Below, piece by piece: positions 5,872-8,405 of a stretch of DNA of 8,405 nt. Source of the stretch: CAVQGF01 sp045807945. Lineage in GTDB: Bacteria; Acidobacteriota; Terriglobia; Terriglobales; Acidobacteriaceae. The notes under the pieces are model-generated. The model saw only the letters and a program-made list of their open reading frames with translations. It was not told the DNA's origin and made no database searches. The stretch spans positions 1 through 8,405 of the forward strand of contig JBJMGI010000093.1 of NCBI GenBank assembly GCA_045807945.1, written 5' to 3'. Every line of letters starts with the position of its first letter. Position 1 is the first letter of the stretch. Both the position numbers and the translations under genes were made by a program.

Positions 5872-6866
5872 GCCTTCCTTCATTCAAACTTCTTCGTCCG
5901 CGCACCGTCGAGCAGGCGGTCACGTACCTTACGCGCCATGGCCAGCTTGGCGAGCTGGAGATCCTGGCCGGCGGCACGGACCTTGTCCCATCGATGAAGC
6001 AGCGCCTTTTCACTCCGAACTTCGTAATGGACGTGCGCGGCATCGAGGAGCTGTCGAAGATCAAAGTGCTACCTGGGCACGCGGTCGAGATCGGCGCCCT
6101 GACCACGCTTTCCGCCATCGAAGACTCGGGATTCATCCAGCGCAATTATCCCGTGCTGCACGAGGCGGTGAAGACGGTGGCCTCGCCCATCCTGCGCAAT
6201 ATGGGCACGCTCGGCGGCAACATCTGTTTGGACACGCGCTGCCTCTGGTACAACCAATCGCTGCAATGGCGGCGCTCGTGCGGCTTTTGCATAAAGAAAG
6301 ATGGCGACCTATGCCACGTGGCGCCCGGGGGCAAGAAGTGTTGGGCGGCGTTCTCGGGCGATACTCCTCCGGCGTTGTTGTGCCTGAATGCGGAGATCGA
6401 GATCGTCGGGCCAAAAGGCTTCCGTCGCGCTGCGCTGAAAGATTTCTACACCAACGATGGCGTCGTGCGCATGAAGCTGGAGAAGAACGAGATGCTCACC
6501 CGCATCTTCCTGCCCGAGACAATGGCCGGGTGGCAGGGTGCGTACCTCAAGCTGCGCATCCGCGGCTCGATCGACTACCCGCTGGCGGGAGTGGCTGTCG
6601 CGATCAAGAAGAATGGGGTGATACAGGATGCGCAGGCGGCGATCACTGCAGTGAATCCTGCGCCGCACCTGATTCCCAACGTCGCCGACGCGCTGCGCGG
6701 CAAGCCGATGAAGGATGACGCCGAGATGAACGCGACCGTCGTTGGGGAGCTCGCAGCAAAAGTAGCGAAGCCGCTGACTACGTCGGCGCTGACACCGGAT
6801 TACCGCCGCGAGATGATCCGGGTGTTCGCGAAGCGCGCCGTGCTGGCGGCGATAAAGTCCAATTAA
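5868..6866 (+). CDS. hcrB: 4-hydroxybenzoyl-CoA reductase-like FAD subunit with extra [4Fe-4S] site
   Basis: The 332-residue protein belongs to the FAD-binding medium subunits of the xanthine dehydrogenase family (HcrB of Thauera is about 323). FAD-contact motifs are ILAGGTDLVP at 32-41 and TLGGNIC at 114-120. Between them and the C-terminal domain lies the insertion that marks HCR: cysteines C125, C141, C149 and C158. Their spacing of 16, 8 and 9 equals the remembered ligand spacing of the HcrB [4Fe-4S] cluster (C122, C138, C146, C155). Surrounding residues (NICLDTRC, FCIKKDGDLC) also fit. In HCR this cluster lets electrons from ferredoxin flow toward the molybdenum site, opposite to ordinary hydroxylases. 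Three further cysteines in this stretch, C120, C138 and one near 179, are not expected ligands. ATG overlaps the previous stop by four bases. This is the best single piece of evidence for the identity of the whole complex. Confidence 0.93.
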   Translation: MSLPSFKLLRPRTVEQAVTYLTRHGQLGELEILAGGTDLVPSMKQRLFTPNFVMDVRGIEELSKIKVLPGHAVEIGALTTLSAIEDSGFIQRNYPVLHEAVKTVASPILRNMGTLGGNICLDTRCLWYNQSLQWRRSCGFCIKKDGDLCHVAPGGKKCWAAFSGDTPPALLCLNAEIEIVGPKGFRRAALKDFYTNDGVVRMKLEKNEMLTRIFLPETMAGWQGAYLKLRIRGSIDYPLAGVAVAIKKNGVIQDAQAAITAVNPAPHLIPNVADALRGKPMKDDAEMNATVVGELAAKVAKPLTTSALTPDYRREMIRVFAKRAVLAAIKSN

Positions 6867-6870
6867 AACC

Positions 6871-6888
6871 GCGGAGGACGCGGAGGAC
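6871..6888 (+). repeat. Two tandem copies of a 9-base repeat that supply a ribosome binding site
   Basis: GCGGAGGAC occurs at 6871-6879 and again at 6880-6888 without a gap. The second copy places GGAGG five bases before the GTG at 6892, ideal for a ribosome binding site. Similar purine-rich runs recur between genes in some GC-rich soil bacteria, but whether this one is dispersed in this genome cannot be seen from one window. Confidence 0.6.
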
Positions 6889-6891
6889 GCA

Positions 6892-7299
6892 GTGGGAATC
6901 GACAGGGCGAAAAAGCGCGCTGCAAACGCAGCACTGTCGCGAGAGACGCGTCAGCAGAGATATGTTAATGGCAAAGTCTTCCGAGTGCTGCGTGGTGAGC
7001 GGGACGATCTGATAACGCCACGCCCATTCTTTCATTGGGCTTATTTCAAAACGAAGACGGCGCGCAAGACCTTCATCGCGAAAATCACAAAGTTGAAGTT
7101 TAGTGTGGTGGCTGAGACGGTTCCTTATTCTTTCGATAAAAAGTTGCCACACGGCATTGAGTTCACTAGGGTTTCTTCCATGGATGCGACGGCCCTTCCC
7201 CGAACATGCGCCAGGCTGTCGCTGATTGCCAGTCAGCTGGGCGGCGAGTACGACGGTTGGGAAGTTCAAGTCGTGCAAAGCGACGCAAAAGACAGATAG
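6892..7299 (+). CDS. RraB-like protein (ribonuclease E inhibitor RraB family)
   Basis: This 135-residue product starts at GTG 25 bases after the FAD-subunit stop, with GGAGG five bases upstream. After about 40 charged N-terminal residues comes a single compact domain with RDDLITPRPFFHWAYF, a KTFIAKITKLKFSVV helix-strand, and the C-terminal RLSLIASQLGGEYDGWEVQV. The GGEYDGWE motif and the HWAYF strand are typical of the RraB family, whose E. coli member binds RNase E and lowers its activity. Many family members outside Proteobacteria have no tested function. Codon use is less GC-rich than the operon: a hand count gives 22/60 G+C at 7081-7140. No terminator separates it from the upstream operon, so it may be co-transcribed, but it has no obvious role in aromatic degradation. 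Confidence 0.7.
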   Translation: MGIDRAKKRAANAALSRETRQQRYVNGKVFRVLRGERDDLITPRPFFHWAYFKTKTARKTFIAKITKLKFSVVAETVPYSFDKKLPHGIEFTRVSSMDATALPRTCARLSLIASQLGGEYDGWEVQVVQSDAKDR

Positions 7300-7360
7300 G
7301 CTGCGGTCGGCCCCTAGAATTTAATGCGACCCTTCGCAATCTCACTCGTCTAAGTACCGT

Positions 7361-7366
7361 TACAAT
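7361..7366 (+). promoter_or_regulatory. Possible -10 element for the DinB-fold gene
   Basis: TACAAT lies 27 bases before the GTG start at 7394 in the 94-base gap after the RraB-like gene. No convincing -35 hexamer sits 16-18 bases upstream, so the promoter is only suggested. The gap, the strong AGGAGG at 7384-7389 and the terminator after the gene fit an independent transcript. Confidence 0.3.
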
Positions 7367-7393
7367 CATTCGTTCCAATCCTTAGGAGGCTGT

Positions 7394-8029
7394 GTGCGCA
7401 AGAGACTTCCCCTGCTTATTATCCTGTTCGTTTCCTGTTGGGCATTGGCTGCAGATAAGGCCGATAAACCGGCTGCCACTCCCAAGTACGACGCCAAGTT
7501 CGGCGAAAAATATCTGAAAGAGACCGAGAAAAACTTTCTCGATTCCTTCAATCATCTCTCCGAGGCGCAACTCAAATTCAAACCGGCGCCCGACAAATGG
7601 TCGGTGATGGAAGTGGCCGAGCACGTCACCAAAGCGGAAGACATGTTCAGCCAGATGGTCACCGAGCAAGTGATGAAGTCTCCTGCTGCGGATGCAGACA
7701 AGATAGCTTCGGTCCAAGGCAAAGAAGCGGGGATATTGGATAGAGTCCCCGATCGTAGCTCGAAAGCGCAAGCTCCGGACATGCTGAAGCCTACCGGTAA
7801 GTGGGCGACCCGCGAGGAGCTGGTAAAGGAATTGAAGGCTACACGCGCCAAGAACATCGATTACATCAAGGCAAATTATGCCGAAATGCGCAAGCACACC
7901 ATGGAAGGCCCTCCGGGTACGGGAACCAATGACGCCTATCAATGGATGCTTTTCATGGCTGCTCACTCCAAGCGTCACACAGCTCAGATGGAAGAAGTGA
8001 AGGCTGATCCGAACTTCCCGAAGAAGTAG
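7394..8029 (+). CDS. Exported DinB-fold putative metalloprotein
   Basis: The 211-residue protein begins at GTG with a perfect AGGAGG four bases upstream. Residues 1-20 form a signal peptide: basic MRKR, a hydrophobic core LLIILFVSCWALA, and likely cleavage after A19 or A20. The Cys at 15 lacks a canonical lipobox. The mature part is a DinB-like four-helix bundle: FLDSFNHLSEAQLKFKPAPD and KWSVMEVAEHVTKAE in the first half, AAHSKRHTAQM near the end. H77, H191 and H195 form the expected three-histidine metal site. DinB-superfamily proteins include thiol transferases using bacillithiol or mycothiol and metal-dependent hydrolases; the exported versions are mostly uncharacterised and common in Acidobacteriota as I know the group. 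It is probably a single-gene transcript ending at the terminator just downstream. Substrate unknown. Confidence 0.85.
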   Translation: MRKRLPLLIILFVSCWALAADKADKPAATPKYDAKFGEKYLKETEKNFLDSFNHLSEAQLKFKPAPDKWSVMEVAEHVTKAEDMFSQMVTEQVMKSPAADADKIASVQGKEAGILDRVPDRSSKAQAPDMLKPTGKWATREELVKELKATRAKNIDYIKANYAEMRKHTMEGPPGTGTNDAYQWMLFMAAHSKRHTAQMEEVKADPNFPKK

Positions 8030-8035
8030 AGACTT

Positions 8036-8072
8036 GTTCCGCGCGGGATAAATCCCGCGCGGAACTCTTTTT
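8036..8072 (+). terminator. Intrinsic terminator after the DinB-fold gene
   Basis: GTTCCGCGCGGGA (8036-8048) pairs perfectly with TCCCGCGCGGAAC (8053-8065) to make a 13-base-pair GC-rich stem with a TAAA loop. It is followed by TC and five T residues (8068-8072). It starts seven bases after the stop codon. The symmetrical stem could also act on the opposite strand, but the T-tract is only on the + strand side. Confidence 0.88.
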
Positions 8073-8144
8073 GCAAGCTTTACGGCGTGGCTGAAGCCGC
8101 CCCTCCGAGAGCAACATCCTCGACGTTAGAAAGATTCCATCTGC

Positions 8145-8150
8145 TATAAC
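8145..8150 (+). promoter_or_regulatory. Possible -10 element for the amidohydrolase gene
   Basis: TATAAC lies 17 bases before the ATG at 8167, in the 94-base gap (8073-8166) after the terminator. No good -35 hexamer is visible at proper spacing. The new transcript must start in this gap if the terminator works, which is the main support. The resulting leader would be very short and without a clear Shine-Dalgarno sequence. Confidence 0.3.
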
Positions 8151-8166
8151 TAGCAACCAGCAACTC

Positions 8167-8405
8167 ATGCTCGTCACTGACTGCCACATCCACATACAAC
8201 CGGTTGACGCCTGGAAGCCGGCTGCGCTGGAGGCGATGAAGCGCAAGCGCACCGATTGGGAGCAGGTGCTCGAGTTCTGCCGCTCTCCCAAAGCGTTTCT
8301 CGAGCACATGGACTCGGCGGGAATCGACCGGGCGGTGCTGATCAATTATGTTGCACCGGAGGTGATGGGCTTCACGCCTGCCGTCAACACGTTCATCTCC
8401 GACTA
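8167..8405 (+). CDS. Amidohydrolase-2 family protein, N-terminal part (cut by window end)
   Basis: The frame opens at ATG 8167 and stays open to the window edge, giving 79 residues. It starts MLVTDCHIHI, where H7 and H9 form the HxH metal-binding motif at the end of the first barrel strand. After a helical insertion (residues about 20-45) comes FLEHMDSAGIDRAVLINY, the second-strand pattern typical of the amidohydrolase-2 family (ACMSD-like decarboxylases and hydrolases). Members act on aromatic carboxylic acids or lactones, which would suit the neighbourhood, but the substrate cannot be deduced from the visible part. There is no clear ribosome binding site before the ATG, so the start is supported mainly by the motif being at the expected distance from the N-terminus. 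Confidence 0.78.
   Translation, partial: MLVTDCHIHIQPVDAWKPAALEAMKRKRTDWEQVLEFCRSPKAFLEHMDSAGIDRAVLINYVAPEVMGFTPAVNTFISD

Noticed and set aside
5813..6718. 301-codon + strand frame overlapping the FAD subunit gene
   Set aside because: It is an Arg/Ala-rich shadow frame of a high-GC gene; the overlapping FAD subunit has clear cofactor motifs.
6778..7278. 166-codon reading frame on the - strand
   Set aside because: It crosses the end of the FAD subunit and the tandem repeat and contains a CVLRVLRGF-type peptide that is only the reverse translation of the repeat. No start signal or domain is visible.
7305..7331. GGTCG ... CGACC inverted repeat after the RraB-like gene as a terminator
   Set aside because: Only five base pairs with a 17-base loop and no T-tract, so it is too weak to call.

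Overview
This is a GC-rich, almost gap-free bacterial window. A compact operon fills roughly the first 6.9 kb (possibly to 7.3 kb), all on the + strand. Gene style and content point to a soil- or sediment-type bacterium, most plausibly Acidobacteriota: an exported DinB-fold protein, a small exported TonB-C-like protein, about 60% GC coding sequence and frequent GTG starts. That assignment is inference. No rRNA or other taxonomic marker is present.

Positions 1-6866 hold the last codons of an upstream gene, then a crotonase that looks like cyclohexa-1,5-diene-1-carbonyl-CoA hydratase, a family-I CoA-transferase alpha subunit, a single-domain rhodanese, and the three subunits of a molybdenum hydroxylase of the 4-hydroxybenzoyl-CoA reductase (HCR) type in the order [2Fe-2S] subunit, Mo subunit, FAD subunit. 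Two small non-canonical genes sit between these subunits: an exported TonB-C-like protein after the small subunit and a three-helix membrane protein after the large subunit. Nearly every junction is a 1-4 base stop/start overlap or direct abutment, so the set is probably one translationally coupled transcript whose promoter lies upstream of the window.

The strongest functional evidence is in the FAD subunit. It carries the four-cysteine insertion (C125, C141, C149, C158) that holds the extra [4Fe-4S] cluster of HCR and separates it from ordinary xanthine dehydrogenases. HCR removes the para-hydroxyl of 4-hydroxybenzoyl-CoA to give benzoyl-CoA. The diene-CoA hydratase acts two steps later, after benzoyl-CoA reductase. 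Together they point to anaerobic (or microaerobic) aromatic-acid breakdown by the benzoyl-CoA route, with the CoA-transferase perhaps moving CoA onto an acid of the same pathway. No benzoyl-CoA reductase lies in the window.

Positions 6867-7299 hold a short tandem repeat that doubles as a ribosome binding site, followed by an RraB-like protein. Positions 7300-8072 hold a probable promoter, an exported DinB-fold protein and a textbook intrinsic terminator. From 8167 to the edge is the N-terminus of an amidohydrolase-2 family metalloenzyme, cut by the window end. No gene-free stretch exceeds 300 bases. I saw no RNA genes, CRISPR arrays, insertion sequences or transposases.
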